In this document: one piece after another, positions 33,748-34,335 of the stretch
Numbering within the stretch: the stretch's first letter is position 1
Layout of the letters: every line of letters starts with the position of its first letter
Source: Paracoccaceae bacterium
GTDB taxonomy: Bacteria > Pseudomonadota > Alphaproteobacteria > Rhodobacterales > Rhodobacteraceae
DNA: 34,335 nucleotides
Direction: 5' to 3'
Assembly: GCA_029246285.1 (NCBI GenBank)
Contig: JAQWNW010000048.1
Span: forward strand, 1-34,335
Made by a program: the position numbers and the translations under genes
The notes under the pieces: model-generated
Told to the model about the DNA's origin: nothing
The model's database searches: none
What the model saw: only the letters and a program-made list of their open reading frames with translations

Positions 33748-34335
33748 ATGGATGTAAACTTTACGAAAAAGCAGGAATCTTTTAGGATAGAAGTGCGAGA
33801 TTTTATCAAATCCGCCATTCCTAAGAATCTAGCTGATAAAATTGCAAATAATAAACCTCTTCACAAAAGTGATATGCAAAATTGGCATGATATTTTGAAC
33901 GAGAAGGGTTGGTTAGGTTCATCTTGGCCAAAAGAATATGGCGGTACTAGTTGGGACATTGTAGAGCAATTTATTTTTGAAGACGAACTAGCAGCGGCAA
34001 ATGCCCCAAGAATAGTACCATTTGGCCTCAAAATGTTAGCTCCTGTACTTATGAAATTTGGAAGTCAAGAACAATGCAGGTTTTGGCTCCCACGCATTCT
34101 AGATGGATCTGATTGGTGGTGCCAGGGGTACTCAGAACCAGGAGCAGGGTCAGATTTAGCATCATTAAAAACCTCAGCAGTAAGTGACGGAACGCACTAT
34201 GTCGTTAATGGTCAAAAAACTTGGACGACGTTAGCCCAACACGCTAATATGATTTTTACTCTTGTGAGGACTTCCAGTGAAGGTAAGCCACAACAAGGTA
34301 TCTCCTTTTTGATGATTGATATGAGGTCTGATGGA
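33748..34335 (+). CDS. Acyl-CoA dehydrogenase, N-terminal part (runs off window)
   Basis: An open frame from the ATG at 33748 runs to the window edge, giving 196 residues with no stop. It starts MDVNFTKKQESFRIEVRDFI, as acyl-CoA dehydrogenases do, and continues with GWLGSSWPKEYGGTSWD, EDELAAANAP, the FAD/substrate motif WCQGYSEPGAGSDLASLKT and VVNGQKTWTTLAQHAN. This is the N-terminal helical domain and the middle beta domain; the catalytic glutamate region of the C-terminal domain is outside the window. The enzyme makes the enoyl-CoA used by the preceding gene, seven bases upstream, completing a beta-oxidation set. Substrate chain length is unknown. Confidence 0.93.
   Translation, partial: MDVNFTKKQESFRIEVRDFIKSAIPKNLADKIANNKPLHKSDMQNWHDILNEKGWLGSSWPKEYGGTSWDIVEQFIFEDELAAANAPRIVPFGLKMLAPVLMKFGSQEQCRFWLPRILDGSDWWCQGYSEPGAGSDLASLKTSAVSDGTHYVVNGQKTWTTLAQHANMIFTLVRTSSEGKPQQGISFLMIDMRSDG

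Overview
The window is an AT-rich, gene-dense stretch of bacterial chromosome with short or overlapping gene junctions and no mobile, phage, CRISPR or tRNA/rRNA elements that I can see. Gene content and order point to an alphaproteobacterium, most likely a low-GC marine lineage related to Rhodobacterales. The pointers are glyQ - DUF6446-like protein - glyS - PEP-utilising enzyme - SleB-type hydrolase, a folB-folP-glmM cluster with an extended FolP and a long fused FolB, paired Lrp/AsnC genes beside ilvC, and fabD next to rpsF-rpsR-rplI. The lineage is an inference from memory of gene order; no search was run.

Layout. 1-180: the 3' end of a DUF2244-like protein, converging on a YqeY-type protein (172-624, minus). 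799-3783 (plus): carA, a HAD pyrimidine 5'-nucleotidase and a UbiH-type hydroxylase, tightly packed. 3802-4718 (minus): two overlapping Lrp/AsnC regulators, divergent from ilvC (4840-5862), then an EamA transporter. 6910-10212 (minus): folB-folP-glmM. 10272-17158 (minus): glyQ, a membrane-anchored DUF6446-like protein, glyS, a divergent pyruvate-phosphate-dikinase-like protein and a secreted cell-wall hydrolase. 17331-20377 (minus): a TrkH potassium channel subunit followed by an AruI-like thiamine-diphosphate enzyme. 20503-24976 (minus): the fatty-acid cluster fabD-fabG-acpP-fabF with mltG. 25258-26543 (plus): rpsF-rpsR-rplI with a structured leader. 26578-29810 (minus): rpe and the 5-oxoprolinase genes pxpB-pxpC-pxpA. 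29949-34335 (plus): a beta-oxidation-type operon (MaoC hydratase, thiolase, FadB/FadJ-like bifunctional enzyme, acyl-CoA dehydrogenase) that runs off the window.

Most of this is core metabolism: pyrimidine, folate, amino-sugar, branched-chain amino acid and fatty-acid synthesis, and translation. Several computed reading frames start too early; I moved the starts of carA, the HAD gene, ilvC, the EamA gene, the AruI-like gene, acpP, rpsF, rplI, pxpA, the MaoC gene and the thiolase gene to better-supported codons. No stretch longer than about 300 bases lacks a gene; the longest gap (24977-25257) holds the fabD/rpsF divergent control region.

I did not find a convincing undescribed multi-gene system. 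The observations most worth following are single-gene or regulatory: a FolB fused to what looks like a degenerate amino-acid-kinase-type domain, a PPDK-like protein whose phosphotransfer and PEP domains are intact but whose ATP-grasp half is eroded, a conserved-looking membrane protein between the two glycyl-tRNA synthetase subunit genes, an exact tandem duplication of the fabD ribosome-binding region, and several palindromes overlapping promoters.
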